From the NCBI GenBank assembly GCA_963708515.1, contig CAVPSX010000002.1, positions 113,796 to 177,795 on the forward strand: a stretch of DNA of 64,000 nucleotides, read 5' to 3'. The position numbers and the translations under genes were made by a program. Of this stretch, positions 1 through 8,783 are shown one piece after another (within the stretch, counting starts at the first letter, position 1; the number at the start of each line of letters is the position of its first letter). The notes beneath the pieces were generated by a model. The model saw only the letters and a list, made by a program, of their open reading frames with translations, had not been told where the DNA came from and searched no databases. This DNA is from JAPLJM01 sp963708515 (GTDB lineage Bacteria; Desulfobacterota; Syntrophia; Syntrophales; Fen-1087).

Positions 1-1163
1 ATGTGCGTGATGCCCGTAGTTTCCGTCATCCCGTACCCTTCCCGGATGGGAATCCCGATGCTCTGAAAAAATTTAAGGATATTGTGCGATATGGGCGCGG
101 CGCCGGAAAAACCGAGATGAACGCGGTCGAAGCCGAGCCGCTCCTTGAGCTTCCGGAAAACGGCGAAATAGGCCAGACGATAGGCCAGCGTCAAATGCAG
201 GGAGGGGGATTCGTCCTTCAGTTTAGCGCCGTTGTATGCGGCCCCGATTTTCAGGGCGAGGCCATACACCGATCTTTTGAACCAGGTGGCGTCGCCCATC
301 TTGAGCACGATGCCGGAGTAGTATTTTTCCCAGATGCGCGGCACGGCATGGAACAGAGTGGGAGAGACCTCCTGCATGTCCGTCATGACCGTATCGGTAT
401 TTTCCGTGAAATTCACGATATGGCCAACGGTCATATGCACCATGAGGTCGAAGATCTGTTCATAGACATGATTCAGCGGCAGAAAAGAGATGGTTTCGTC
501 GTCCCGCGAGGCGCGTGTGACAGCGGTGGCCTGCCGGCCTACCCAGAGATAGCCCTCGTGGGTCAACAGCGCCCCCTTCGGTGGACCGGTCGTCCCGGAG
601 GTGTAGATGATGCCGGCGATGTCCTCCGTCCGGCCCTGTGCGACCAGTTCGTTGAAAAGATTCGCATTTTCTCGGTCGAGCCGCCCGCCCTGCGCCAGCA
701 GATCGTCGAAACTCATGAGCATGGGGTCCTGGAAATGCCGCAGGCCTTCCATGTCCCAGACGATCATTTTCCGGAGTTTAGGGGTGCGGGAACGGAAGAC
801 AAGGGCCTTGTCGAACTGTTCCTCGTCCTCGCAAATATAGACGACGGATTCCGAATGGCCGACGACGTATTCGCATTCCGTGGCCGGATTGGTCGTATAG
901 ACGCCCACGAAGGTCGCCCCGATCGACATGGCGCCCAGGGCGCTGTAGAGCCACTCCGGCCGGTTTTCACCGATAATGGCCACATGGTCGCCGCGCTTGA
1001 CGCCCAGGTCGTGGAGCCCCAGAGCAACCTGTCGAACCTTCCTGAGATACTCGGACCAGGAAATGTCCTGCCAGACGCCCAGTTCCTTGCGCCGCAGGGC
1101 GACCCGCCCGGGCTGTTTTCCGGCCATTTCGGCAAGGGCTTTCGGCAGCGTGTCAACGGTCAT
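1..1163 (-). CDS. AMP-dependent long-chain acyl-CoA synthetase (FadD-like), 3' end outside window
   Basis: Activates fatty acids to acyl-CoA using ATP and CoA. It is read on the minus strand from an ATG at 1163 and runs off the left edge, so about 387 residues are visible. The AMP-binding P-loop YTSGTTGPPKGALLTH lies near residue 178 and the later adenylate motif YGMTETTG is at the cut end. The N-terminus (MTVDTLPKALAEMAGKQPGR) is typical of long-chain or medium-chain ligases. The start overlaps the livF stop as ATGA, so it is probably translationally coupled to the ABC transporter operon. That suggests the transporter and ligase are used together, for example on branched-chain or carboxylic acids, but the substrate cannot be read from sequence. 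Confidence 0.9.
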   Translation of the reverse strand, partial: MTVDTLPKALAEMAGKQPGRVALRRKELGVWQDISWSEYLRKVRQVALGLHDLGVKRGDHVAIIGENRPEWLYSALGAMSIGATFVGVYTTNPATECEYVVGHSESVVYICEDEEQFDKALVFRSRTPKLRKMIVWDMEGLRHFQDPMLMSFDDLLAQGGRLDRENANLFNELVAQGRTEDIAGIIYTSGTTGPPKGALLTHEGYLWVGRQATAVTRASRDDETISFLPLNHVYEQIFDLMVHMTVGHIVNFTENTDTVMTDMQEVSPTLFHAVPRIWEKYYSGIVLKMGDATWFKRSVYGLALKIGAAYNGAKLKDESPSLHLTLAYRLAYFAVFRKLKERLGFDRVHLGFSGAAPISHNILKFFQSIGIPIREGYGMTETTGITH

Positions 1164-1942
1164 CGGAATCGCACCTTTCTGCGGTAACGCTTGAATCCCT
1201 TAACGGAGGCTTCCCGGGCGATACCCAGATAGAATTCCCTGACATCCTCGTCCTCGCGCAGGACCTCCGGTTTGTCGGCGCGGACGATCCGTCCGTTTTC
1301 CATGAGATAGGCGTAGTGGGCGTACTGCAGCGCCATATTGACATTCTGCTCCACGAGCAGGATCGTCACACCCTCTTTTGTGTTGATATCACGAATAATA
1401 TTGAAGATCTCCCGGGTCAAAAGCGGAGAAAGGCCCAGGGACGGCTCATCGAGCATGAGGAGCTTGGGGCGGCTCATGAGCGCCCGCGCGATGGCCAGCA
1501 TCTGCTGCTCCCCGCCGCTGAGATAGCCGGCTTGCTGTTTTTCCCGTTCCCGGAGAATCGGAAAATGATTCAGCATTTTTTCCACATCCTCTTTGATCGC
1601 CTTTGTATCCTTCCGGGTATAGGCGCCCATCCGGATATTTTCCATCACGGTCAGCTCATGAAAGACCTCGCGTCCTTCCGGTACATAACTGATCCCCAGT
1701 CTGACAATTTCATCGGTATCCTTCCGGTCGATCCGCCGGTCTTCAAAGGTGATCGTCCCCTTTTCGGGCTGCTGTTCCTTGAGATCATACAGCAGCCGCA
1801 TAATGGTCTTCAGGGTTGTCGATTTACCGGCCCCGTTGGAGCCCAGCAGCGTCACGATGTTTCCCTGGTGGACATCGAAGGAAATACCGTGGAGGGCGCG
1901 TATCCGGTCATACCAGGTCTCTATGTTCCGCACTTCAAGCAT
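1160..1942 (-). CDS. livF: branched-chain amino acid ABC transporter ATP-binding protein LivF
   Basis: Cytoplasmic ATPase of a HAAT-type (branched-chain amino acid) importer. The Walker A motif GSNGAGKST is at residues 34-42, followed by the ABC signature LSGGEQQ and the Walker B stretch LLMLDEPSLGL. The ORF is open for seven more codons upstream, but the ATG at 1942 is preferred: it has a GAGGAGG ribosome site just upstream, starts MLEVRNIETWYD as in the family, and overlaps the livG stop (ATGCTTGA). The length of 260 aa is slightly above the usual 235 because of a C-terminal extension. It is the last transporter gene before the acyl-CoA synthetase. Confidence 0.93.
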   Translation of the reverse strand: MLEVRNIETWYDRIRALHGISFDVHQGNIVTLLGSNGAGKSTTLKTIMRLLYDLKEQQPEKGTITFEDRRIDRKDTDEIVRLGISYVPEGREVFHELTVMENIRMGAYTRKDTKAIKEDVEKMLNHFPILREREKQQAGYLSGGEQQMLAIARALMSRPKLLMLDEPSLGLSPLLTREIFNIIRDINTKEGVTILLVEQNVNMALQYAHYAYLMENGRIVRADKPEVLREDEDVREFYLGIAREASVKGFKRYRRKVRFR

Positions 1943-2720
1943 GCCGAGGCTCCTCCTCACCAAGATACGCTCTGATCACTTCCGGATGGCGCTGGACTTC
2001 CTGCGGAGTTCCCTCCACGATCATCTCTCCGTGGTTGATGGCAAAAATCCGGTCGGAGATGCCCATGATCATGTTCATGTCGTGCTCGATCAAAAGAATG
2101 GTCACCTGATAATCCTCCCGGATATCTCTGATCCAGAGGTTCAGATCTTCCTTCTCTTCAGTGTTCATCCCCGCCGACGGTTCATCGAGCAGCAGAATCT
2201 TCGGCTGCAGGGACAGAGCCCGGCCGAGTTCGACCAGTTTCCGTTTGCCGTAGGGCAGGTTGGCGACGAACTGATCCCGCACCGACTGGAGATCCAGAAA
2301 GTCGATGATCCCCTCCACGATTTGGCGGTTTTGGGTCTCCTCGCGGGCGGCCGGCGAGCTTCTTCCCCAGAGCAGGGCGCCCGTAAAGACGCCTGCTTTC
2401 ATGTGGATATGACGCCCCAGCATGAGGTTGTCCATGACGGTGGCGTTTGTAAACAGCTCGATGTTCTGAAATGTGCGGGCAATCCCCTTCCGGGCGATCC
2501 GGTCGGGGGTTTTGCCCACCATATTTGCACCGTTCAGAAGCACGCGGCCGCTGTCCGGCTTATAGATACCGGAAATCAGGTTGAAAATGGTCGTCTTTCC
2601 CGAGCCGTTGGGGCCGATGATCGAAAAGATACTGTTCGACCCCACGCTGAAGCTCACGTTGCTGACCGCTTTCACGCCGCCGAAGCTGATGCTGAGATTT
2701 TCAACGCTGAACAAATCCAT
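1935..2720 (-). CDS. livG: branched-chain amino acid ABC transporter ATP-binding protein LivG
   Basis: The second ATPase subunit of the importer, 261 aa. Walker A GPNGSGKTT is at residues 36-44, the signature-like stretch LPYGKRKLVELGRAL near 160, and Walker B ILLLDEPSAGM near 183. The sequence GMNTEE and the C-terminal EVIRAYLGE tail are typical of LivG and separate it from LivF. It follows the binding protein gene by about 60 bp and overlaps livF, so LivG and LivF should be made together and pair as a heterodimer under LivH and LivM. Confidence 0.94.
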   Translation of the reverse strand: MDLFSVENLSISFGGVKAVSNVSFSVGSNSIFSIIGPNGSGKTTIFNLISGIYKPDSGRVLLNGANMVGKTPDRIARKGIARTFQNIELFTNATVMDNLMLGRHIHMKAGVFTGALLWGRSSPAAREETQNRQIVEGIIDFLDLQSVRDQFVANLPYGKRKLVELGRALSLQPKILLLDEPSAGMNTEEKEDLNLWIRDIREDYQVTILLIEHDMNMIMGISDRIFAINHGEMIVEGTPQEVQRHPEVIRAYLGEEEPRHA

Positions 2721-2779
2721 TTATTGTTGGTTTCCTTTGATCCGCCGTTTGCGAACCATCTTTAAAAGGTTTCGGTTCG

Positions 2780-3970
2780 CTATTTTTTCTTCCATGTGGC
2801 CAGATCATTGGCCGTCCAGTCCTGCAGCTTGATGGTGGCCCCGTTGGGACCGCACTTCCAGATCATCACCGAGTCGGATCCCTGGTGTTGTGCTGCCGTC
2901 CAGGTGATCTTCGGTCCCAATCCCTGGAAGTTCGTCGTCTCATTCAGGGCCTTCATGCAGGCGTCCGTCGAAAGGTTCGGTCCAACGCGTTTCAGCGCGT
3001 CCACGAAAGGTTCCGCAAACATGATCCCGGCCATATAGAACAGACCCCACCTTTCCGCCGGCGCCATGCGCTTGGCGGCCTCGCGGTATTTGGCCATCAG
3101 AGGGTTCGCGGAGTCGGGCGGCTCGGAAAAGGCCCCCGTGATAACGCCTTCCCAGAGCCCGCCGCTGATTTTGTGCATGAGGGCGTAATCGGAGAGCGTG
3201 TTCGAGGAGATCCACTGGGGTTTGAAGCCGATGGAGGCCGAGGTCTTCAGTGCAATGACGGCCGTCGTCGGGGCGACCCACAGAATGACCGCCTCGGCCC
3301 CGGAGTTCTTGAATTTGAGCATCTCGGAGGCCAGATCCTTCGCCCCGGGCTCCACGGGGATTTCGGCCACGAGTTTCATGTTGTATTTGTCCATCCGCTG
3401 TTTCACGCCGTCAAGGCCGCTCTTTCCATAGGCATCATTCTGGTAGAAAACCCCGATCTTTTTGAGTTTGAGCGTCTCAACGATATACTGGGTCAGAATG
3501 GAGGCCTCATCCTCATAGAGCGGATAGACGCTGAAAAGATAGGGATTGACCGGGAAAACGTATTCCTTGATGCTGGTGGCCGGGCCCACCCAGATGACCT
3601 TGTTCTGGGCAAGGTAGTCCTTCACGGCAAGTCCCGCGGCGGCAGAAACGCCCCCGACGAAGGCGAAGATGCCCTGCCGTTCCACCAGTTCCTTGACCAC
3701 GGCCTTGGTCTGTGCCGGGTTGTACTGATCATCCCGGTAGAAGTACTTGATTTTCCGGCCGTGAATGCCGCCCGCTTCGTTGGCCAGATCGAAGAGGATG
3801 CTCGACCCCCTTGCCACGGAACCCCAGGGGGCGGCCGGACCCGTCTGGGGTCCCCACTGGGCGACCCTGATCTCTTTGTCGTCGAAACCCGGCGCGGCGT
3901 TGCCGACCGCTGTCAGAACGAAAATGGACATCATAACGATTCCCGCAACCCACAAGAATTTCCTTAACAT
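2780..3970 (-). CDS. livJ: ABC transporter periplasmic substrate-binding protein (LivJ/LivK family)
   Basis: Type I periplasmic binding protein (Peripla_BP_6) of 396 aa. A Sec signal peptide covers residues 1-25 (MLRKFLWVAGIVMMSIFVLT, cleaved near VGNA-AP). The mature part has the family features IRVAQWGPQTGPAAPWG near the start, FAFVGGVSAAAGLAVKDYL, and KKIGVFYQNDAYGKSGLDGV. It binds the substrate outside the membrane and delivers it to LivHM. The ligand could be a branched-chain amino acid or another small organic acid or amide, since this family is broad. It lies in the middle of the liv operon. Confidence 0.93.
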   Translation of the reverse strand: MLRKFLWVAGIVMMSIFVLTAVGNAAPGFDDKEIRVAQWGPQTGPAAPWGSVARGSSILFDLANEAGGIHGRKIKYFYRDDQYNPAQTKAVVKELVERQGIFAFVGGVSAAAGLAVKDYLAQNKVIWVGPATSIKEYVFPVNPYLFSVYPLYEDEASILTQYIVETLKLKKIGVFYQNDAYGKSGLDGVKQRMDKYNMKLVAEIPVEPGAKDLASEMLKFKNSGAEAVILWVAPTTAVIALKTSASIGFKPQWISSNTLSDYALMHKISGGLWEGVITGAFSEPPDSANPLMAKYREAAKRMAPAERWGLFYMAGIMFAEPFVDALKRVGPNLSTDACMKALNETTNFQGLGPKITWTAAQHQGSDSVMIWKCGPNGATIKLQDWTANDLATWKKK

Positions 3971-3996
3971 AAGCCTTTCCTCCTTCTGTTGTTGTT

Positions 3997-4458
3997 TCAG
4001 CCCTTGTACCAGCGGCCGCCTTCTTTAATAAACGTAAAATTGAAATTGACCTCTGCCGCCTGATTCGTATCTGTGTAAAAGATTTTCATATCCACCTCGA
4101 CCTCGGCAAATTTTTCCACCCGGGGGTACGTCTTTTTGTCCTCGTTCACCCGGATGTTCGTGATTCGTAGAATCTGATATTCCCGGATGCGCACCGGAGA
4201 CGCCCCGGCCTCCGCCAGATACGCGTCATAGTCATGCGTGGTGCGGTAGAGCGAAGACGGTGCGAGGCAGTCATAAACCGTTTTCAGCTCTCTTGCCATC
4301 TCCGCGTCCAGCCATCTCCGGGCTGCCGCATCAATTTCGCGCTCTTCGGCGGAAGCATCGGGCAATAGCGCTGCATCCGCCCCGTAAACCGCACTGGCCG
4401 AAACGAATGAAAGCAAAATGAGCAGGATCGCGCAGGCGCCTTTGCATCGATTTTTCAT
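3997..4458 (-). CDS. small exported protein of unknown function inside the liv operon
   Basis: A protein of 153 aa that I do not recognise as a named family. It has a clear Sec signal peptide (residues 1-27, KGACAILLILLSFVSASAVYG), so it is probably periplasmic. There is no lipobox cysteine at the cleavage site. The rest is a helical N-terminal part (EEREIDAAARRWLDAEMARE) and a beta-rich C-terminal part ending in FNFTFIKEGGRWYKG, which resembles NTF2-like or DUF4864-type small exported folds. It sits between livH and livJ, 12 bp after livH, so it is probably co-transcribed with the transporter. A role as accessory periplasmic factor is only a guess. Confidence 0.75.
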   Translation of the reverse strand: MKNRCKGACAILLILLSFVSASAVYGADAALLPDASAEEREIDAAARRWLDAEMARELKTVYDCLAPSSLYRTTHDYDAYLAEAGASPVRIREYQILRITNIRVNEDKKTYPRVEKFAEVEVDMKIFYTDTNQAAEVNFNFTFIKEGGRWYKG

Positions 4459-4470
4459 GGTTATACGGTT

Positions 4471-5343
4471 TTATACTTTTTTCACATAATGCTTTGCAAA
4501 CAACCCGCTGGGCCGGATGCACAGGACAATAATAATGACCAGAAAAGCGACGATAGGTTTCCATTCCGGCCAGAAGTAGCCAAAGAGATTTTCGATTAAC
4601 CCGAGGATTTCACCGCCTATGACCACGCCGGGGATGCTCATGAGGCCGCCCAACACGGCGGCGGCAAAAGCCCGCAGAAAGGGTTCCATCATGAACGCCG
4701 GGTCCAGCGTGGAACGGGCCGCAAAAAACATCGCGGCGATGGCCCCGATGAACGAACTGAAGCCCCAGGCAATTAAAAAGACCCGCTCGACGCGAATGCC
4801 CATGATTTTAGCCGCATGCTGGTTCTGCTGCGTGGCCCGCATGGCCACGCCGAGTTTGGTGTATTTGAAAAAGACATAAAGAAAGGCCATCAGGCAGGCG
4901 GCCGTTATAAAGACGGCGATGGCCCAGTCATTGATAATCACACCCTTGATCGGTTCGTGTGTGCTCTGGAACGAGAAGGGCAGGGCGAATTCCTTCTGCT
5001 CTGCCCCCCATTTCCAGCCCGCAACACCCATGAGCAGCATCTCCGCGCCCAGCGTGATGACGATCAGCCCCAGCAGACTCGGCTGCTTGGCGGGACGCAG
5101 GAAGGCAAATTCGATAAACATTCCCAGGAGTACGGAAAAAATCATGGTGATGATAAAAGCCAGCCAGAAGGGATATTGATAGTAGGCGAGAATATGATAG
5201 GCCACAAAGGTTGTCAGCATGGCCATCTCGCCCTGGGCAAAATTGACGACTTCCGAGGTCTTGTAAATGATGACCACGGCAATGCCGAACAGGGCATAGC
5301 AGGCGCCGATGGCCAGTCCTTCCACAATCAGTTGTCCGTACAT
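4471..5343 (-). CDS. livH: branched-chain amino acid ABC transporter permease LivH
   Basis: Inner-membrane permease of 290 aa with about eight hydrophobic segments. The N-terminus MYGQLIVEGLAIGACYALFG, the stretch VVNFAQGEMAML and the motif LRAFAAAVLGGLMSIPG are standard for LivH. It forms the channel with LivM. It is the second gene of the operon, 60 bp after livM. That gap carries a piece of the interspersed repeat described separately. Confidence 0.94.
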   Translation of the reverse strand: MYGQLIVEGLAIGACYALFGIAVVIIYKTSEVVNFAQGEMAMLTTFVAYHILAYYQYPFWLAFIITMIFSVLLGMFIEFAFLRPAKQPSLLGLIVITLGAEMLLMGVAGWKWGAEQKEFALPFSFQSTHEPIKGVIINDWAIAVFITAACLMAFLYVFFKYTKLGVAMRATQQNQHAAKIMGIRVERVFLIAWGFSSFIGAIAAMFFAARSTLDPAFMMEPFLRAFAAAVLGGLMSIPGVVIGGEILGLIENLFGYFWPEWKPIVAFLVIIIVLCIRPSGLFAKHYVKKV

Positions 5344-5358
5344 GTTTTTCCTTTTGAG

Positions 5359-5400
5359 CCCCTTGAAAAACGGCTTCGCCGCGGCTTAAATATCTTTTCC
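5359..5400. repeat. one-ended fragment of the interspersed inverted-repeat family 2
   Basis: The stretch reads CCTTGAAAAACGGCTTCGCC followed by GCGGCTTAAATATCTTTTCC. It matches one end of the long repeat copies, for example the reverse complement of the right part of the copy at 21952-22114. It fills the livM-livH gap. Only one arm is present. Confidence 0.5.
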
Positions 5401-5403
5401 GCC

Positions 5404-6474
5404 TTAAAACGGCCAGGTCCGCCAGTATTTTTTCATGCGCAGCCAGACGCCGTACATGCCCAGCGGTTCGAAAATGATAATCCCGATCATGATCAGCCCC
5501 AGGATGATGCTGGCGAAGTTTTCCAGCCCCACGACGGTCAGCCAGCGGTTGGAGATCGCCACGAGAAAATCACCGATGTAAGGCATTTCCTTTACATTTT
5601 TTAGAAAGCTGAACTGCAGCCAGGTAATCAGCACGGCGCCCATCACCGCGCCCACGATGGAGCCCAATCCCCCCACGACGATCATGACGAGGAAGATGAT
5701 AGACAAAATCAGATTGAAGGGTTCGGGATTGAAAAAACCGAGAACGAATCCGAAAAGCCCCCCGGCAATACCGGCATAGAAAGCGCTGATTGCAAAGGAG
5801 AGGGTCTTGTAGGTCGTGAGATTGACGCCGATGACTTCGGCGGCAATATCGCTGTCCCGGATCGCCACAAAGGCGCGGCCGACCCTCGTTTTCATCATAT
5901 TCCGCGCTGCCACCGTCAGCAGGACCGTGATGATCAGAATCAGATAATACTTGGCAATGTCCGTTTTCAGAATCAGGCTGAGCCCCGCCTGCGGCATGCC
6001 AAGGTCGAGCGGCGGCGCCTGAATTCCGGTGCGGCCTCCGAAAAAATCCAGATGGCCGATAATCTGCAGGACCGCCAGGCCAAAACCGAGTGTGGCGATG
6101 GACAGGTAAGGGCCTTCCAGCCGCAAGGCCGGCAGGCCAAGAATGAAACCGAAAAAAGCAGCGATGAAACCGGCCAGGGGCAGAGCCACCAGGAACGGAA
6201 GCTGTAACTTGAGGATCAAAAGGGCCGTTCCGTAGGCCCCGATGGCGAAAAATCCGGCATGACCCAGAGAGATCTGGCCCGTATAACCCACCAGAATATT
6301 GAGACCCACGGCAAGAATGACGTGAACCAGGATCAGATTAAGAAGGTAGAAATGATACTGGGGGAGATAAAGGGGCAGCGTAAAAAGAAACAGCAGGAAG
6401 GCCGCGGACCAGAAAAGGATCACACGGCTCTTGAACAACTGAATATCCTCGTAGTAATCGCGTTTCATATCCAT
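5404..6474 (-). CDS. livM: branched-chain amino acid ABC transporter permease LivM
   Basis: Inner-membrane permease of 356 aa with about ten hydrophobic segments. The motifs LVGYTGQISLGHAGFFAIGA and VVGGLGSIVGAVMGA are diagnostic of LivM. It is the first gene of the minus-strand liv operon, with 118 bp between it and the divergent mazG gene, so the operon promoter should lie in that gap. An in-frame ATG two codons further in (MKRDYYED) is an alternative start. No strong ribosome site favours either. Confidence 0.93.
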   Translation of the reverse strand: MDMKRDYYEDIQLFKSRVILFWSAAFLLFLFTLPLYLPQYHFYLLNLILVHVILAVGLNILVGYTGQISLGHAGFFAIGAYGTALLILKLQLPFLVALPLAGFIAAFFGFILGLPALRLEGPYLSIATLGFGLAVLQIIGHLDFFGGRTGIQAPPLDLGMPQAGLSLILKTDIAKYYLILIITVLLTVAARNMMKTRVGRAFVAIRDSDIAAEVIGVNLTTYKTLSFAISAFYAGIAGGLFGFVLGFFNPEPFNLILSIIFLVMIVVGGLGSIVGAVMGAVLITWLQFSFLKNVKEMPYIGDFLVAISNRWLTVVGLENFASIILGLIMIGIIIFEPLGMYGVWLRMKKYWRTWPF

Positions 6475-6592
6475 GGGAGCGGACCTGTCTTACAGAATAA
6501 AAAAGGCCTCATGACCGATGCCGGTACGGAAATCGTTGTCATGACCTTGCGAATGTGTTACGAACCGGTCAAAAAATCGGGCGGATCATACC

Positions 6593-7390
6593 TTGACCGA
6601 GGCGTCTTTGCAAGTCCTAAAAAACCTTCATGCACTCCTGGAGATCATCCGGACCCTGCGCTCGCCCGCCGGATGTCCCTGGGATCGTCAGCAGACACGG
6701 GCGGACATGGCGAAATACCTTATGGATGAAGCCTGCGAGGTGATCGACGCCATCGACAGCGGATCGGTTTCCGCCCTGAAGGAGGAACTGGGGGATCTGC
6801 TGTTTCAGATTCTGTTTCTGACGGTCATGGCCGAGGAAAAGGGAGAATTTACGCTGTCCGACGTCATGGCGGCCATTGGCGAAAAAATGATCCGGCGTCA
6901 TCCGCATGTCTTCGGCGACATTACTGTCCGGGATGCGGCGCAGGTCAAGGCCAACTGGCAGGCGATCAAGCGGGATGTTGAAATGAAGCATGGCTCCGGG
7001 GGAATCCTGGACGGCATTCCGCGGTCGCTTCCCGCGTTGATCCGGGCGCAGAAAATGACAGAAGCGGCGGCGACGGTCGGTTTTGACTGGGACCGGACGG
7101 ATGCGGTCATGCTCAAGGTGGAGGAGGAGCTCCGCGAGTTGCGTGCGGCAATGCGCGATGGCGAGTCGCAGAAAATCCGGGAGGAATTTGGAGACCTGCT
7201 GTTTACCCTCGTGAATCTCTGCCGCTTCGTGAAGGTCAACGCCGACGAGGCCCTGCGGCAGGCCAACCGGAAGTTCGAGGAGCGTTTCGCCTGCATGGAG
7301 CAAAAGCTGGCGGCCGCCGGCAAGACCCTTGGGCAGGCCTCGCTTGCGGAGATGGACGCTCTGTGGGACGAATGTAAAATAAGCAATTAA
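6593..7390 (+). CDS. mazG: nucleoside triphosphate pyrophosphohydrolase MazG
   Basis: Hydrolyses (d)NTPs to NMP and pyrophosphate, a house-cleaning enzyme. It is 265 aa with two MazG domains. The first has CPWDRQQTRADMAKYLMDEA and KEELGDLLFQILF, the second EEELRELRAAM and EEFGDLLFTLVNL. The metal-binding EExxE-type acidic residues are present in both. The start is a TTG at 6593 (TTGACCGAGGCG), because no ATG or GTG lies before the conserved start of the first domain. It is divergent from livM and followed after 8 bp by the DUF2065 gene. Confidence 0.93.
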   Translation: MTEASLQVLKNLHALLEIIRTLRSPAGCPWDRQQTRADMAKYLMDEACEVIDAIDSGSVSALKEELGDLLFQILFLTVMAEEKGEFTLSDVMAAIGEKMIRRHPHVFGDITVRDAAQVKANWQAIKRDVEMKHGSGGILDGIPRSLPALIRAQKMTEAAATVGFDWDRTDAVMLKVEEELRELRAAMRDGESQKIREEFGDLLFTLVNLCRFVKVNADEALRQANRKFEERFACMEQKLAAAGKTLGQASLAEMDALWDECKISN

Positions 7391-7398
7391 GGATTGAC

Positions 7399-7584
7399 AT
7401 GGATTTTTTTCTCTGTGTGCTGGGTATGGTGTTTATTGTCGAAGGAATGCCTTATTTTACCTTTCCGGGCAAGATCAAGACCTACCTGCTGAAAATCGCC
7501 GAACTGCCTGATTCCACGCTGCGATATCTGGGTCTTGCCGCCATCCTGACAGGATTGCTGCTGGTCTGGCTGGGCAGGAGCTGA
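7399..7584 (+). CDS. DUF2065 family small inner-membrane protein (YjeT-like)
   Basis: A 61-aa protein with two hydrophobic segments separated by a short loop (residues 3-20 and 42-59), ending in LLLVWLGRS. The pattern EGMPYFTFPGKIKTYL is typical of DUF2065/YjeT. The function of the family is unknown. It lies between mazG and queA, with its stop one base before the queA start, so it is probably part of the same transcript. Confidence 0.85.
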   Translation: MDFFLCVLGMVFIVEGMPYFTFPGKIKTYLLKIAELPDSTLRYLGLAAILTGLLLVWLGRS

Positions 7585-7585
7585 G

Positions 7586-8626
7586 ATGGACCTGGAGGCG
7601 TTCAATTATCACCTGCCGGCGGACCTGATTGCCCAGACGCCCTGTGCCGAGCGCGACGGCGCCCGCATGATGGTGGTTGACCGGCGGCGAGCGTCGATCA
7701 GCCATGCCCGGTTCTCTGATTTTCCCGGCTGTCTGAAGGGGGGCGATATACTGGTGCTCAATGATACCAGGGTCATTCCGGCTCGGCTTTTCGGGCGCAA
7801 GGAAACGGGCGCGGCCATAGAAATTCTGCTGCTGTCCAGAATGAGCACGGAAACGCCTCTGTGCCAGAGCTGGGAGGTTCTGCTCAAGCCGGCGAAAAGG
7901 GTGTCTGTCGGCGCCCGCATCCGGTTTGACGAGGGGTGCGAGGCCGTCGTCGCCGAACGCCTGTCGGCGAAAAAATGGCTGCTCTCGTTTGTGATGACCA
8001 TTCCCTTTTCCCATTATCTCGAACGATACGGCATGGCCCCCTTGCCGCCCTATATCAAAAGGCGCGCCGGCAGCGTTGCATCGCTCGACGACCTGGAGCG
8101 CTATCAGACCATCTATGCCAGGCGGCCCGGGTCGGTGGCCGCGCCGACGGCGGGTCTGCATTTTTCCGAAAAAGTCATGGTGCAACTGGATGAACGGGGC
8201 GTTGAACTGGCCCCGGTGACGCTGCATGTGGGCTACGGGACGTTTCGCCCCATCGAGGCCGAACAGGTCGAAGATCATGTCATGGAGGCAGAGGATCTGC
8301 ATATCAGCGAAAGTTCCGCCTGGGCGATCAATCGCGCTGAACGCGTGATTGCCGTGGGGACCACTGCCGTGCGCGCGATCGAGACGATGGCCGATGAGGC
8401 GGGCCGTGTTCATCCCGGATCGTCCCGGACCAGCCTCTTTATTCATCCCGGGTACCGTTTCAAGCGCGTGGACGCGCTGCTGACGAATTTTCATCTGCCC
8501 ATGTCGTCTTTGTTCCTGCTGGCCTGCGCTTTCGCAGGAACGGAATTGATGCAGCAGGCCTACAGCCTGGCCGTTGCCGACCGATATCGCTTTTACAGTT
8601 ATGGGGATTGCATGTTGATTCTATGA
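7586..8626 (+). CDS. queA: tRNA preQ1(34) S-adenosylmethionine ribosyltransferase-isomerase QueA
   Basis: Transfers and isomerises the ribosyl part of SAM to preQ1 in tRNA to give epoxyqueuosine. It is 346 aa, normal for the family. Diagnostic stretches are LEAFNYHLPADLIAQTPCAE at the start, LVLNDTRVIPARLFGRK, PGSVAAPTAGLHFSE, and TNFHLPMSSLFLLACAFAG near the end. It is followed by tgt, the previous enzyme of the queuosine pathway. The TGA stop at 8624-8626 is also the first three bases of an inserted repeat. Confidence 0.96.
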   Translation: MDLEAFNYHLPADLIAQTPCAERDGARMMVVDRRRASISHARFSDFPGCLKGGDILVLNDTRVIPARLFGRKETGAAIEILLLSRMSTETPLCQSWEVLLKPAKRVSVGARIRFDEGCEAVVAERLSAKKWLLSFVMTIPFSHYLERYGMAPLPPYIKRRAGSVASLDDLERYQTIYARRPGSVAAPTAGLHFSEKVMVQLDERGVELAPVTLHVGYGTFRPIEAEQVEDHVMEAEDLHISESSAWAINRAERVIAVGTTAVRAIETMADEAGRVHPGSSRTSLFIHPGYRFKRVDALLTNFHLPMSSLFLLACAFAGTELMQQAYSLAVADRYRFYSYGDCMLIL

Positions 8627-8752
8627 CGGCTTCGTAAAAAAGCCCGGATGCTTTGTTGCGCGGCATCATTCGTCATTGCGGCGTATGTCACGATACGCCT
8701 CATTCCTCATGATTTGCGCGCCTCGCCTGCGGAGCTTTTTACGAAGCCGTCC
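8624..8752. repeat. interspersed inverted-repeat element, family 1, copy 1
   Basis: The ends are inverted: left arm GACGGCTTCGTAAAAA at 8625-8640 and right arm GCTTTTTACGAAGCCGTC at 8734-8751. An inner hairpin has arms GGCGTAT (8680-8686) and ATACGCC (8693-8699). A second copy is at 18444-18613. There is no coding capacity. It fills the queA-tgt gap, and its first bases supply the queA stop codon. This resembles a MITE-like or REP-like element. Confidence 0.85.
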
Positions 8753-8783
8753 AAATTGCAACTTTTTTTCAGGATCATCGATC

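Noticed and set aside
3..1187. Long plus-strand frame of 394 codons at the left edge
   Set aside because: It is the complement of the acyl-CoA synthetase, which has clear family motifs on the minus strand.
2885..3967. Plus-strand frame of 360 codons
   Set aside because: It is antisense to the substrate-binding protein, which has a signal peptide and family motifs.
7475..8494. Minus-strand frame of 339 codons
   Set aside because: It is antisense to queA.
8676..8783. Longer start for tgt inside the repeat element
   Set aside because: The extra N-terminus is coded by the repeat and is not part of the family. The ATG at 8784 fits the usual start.
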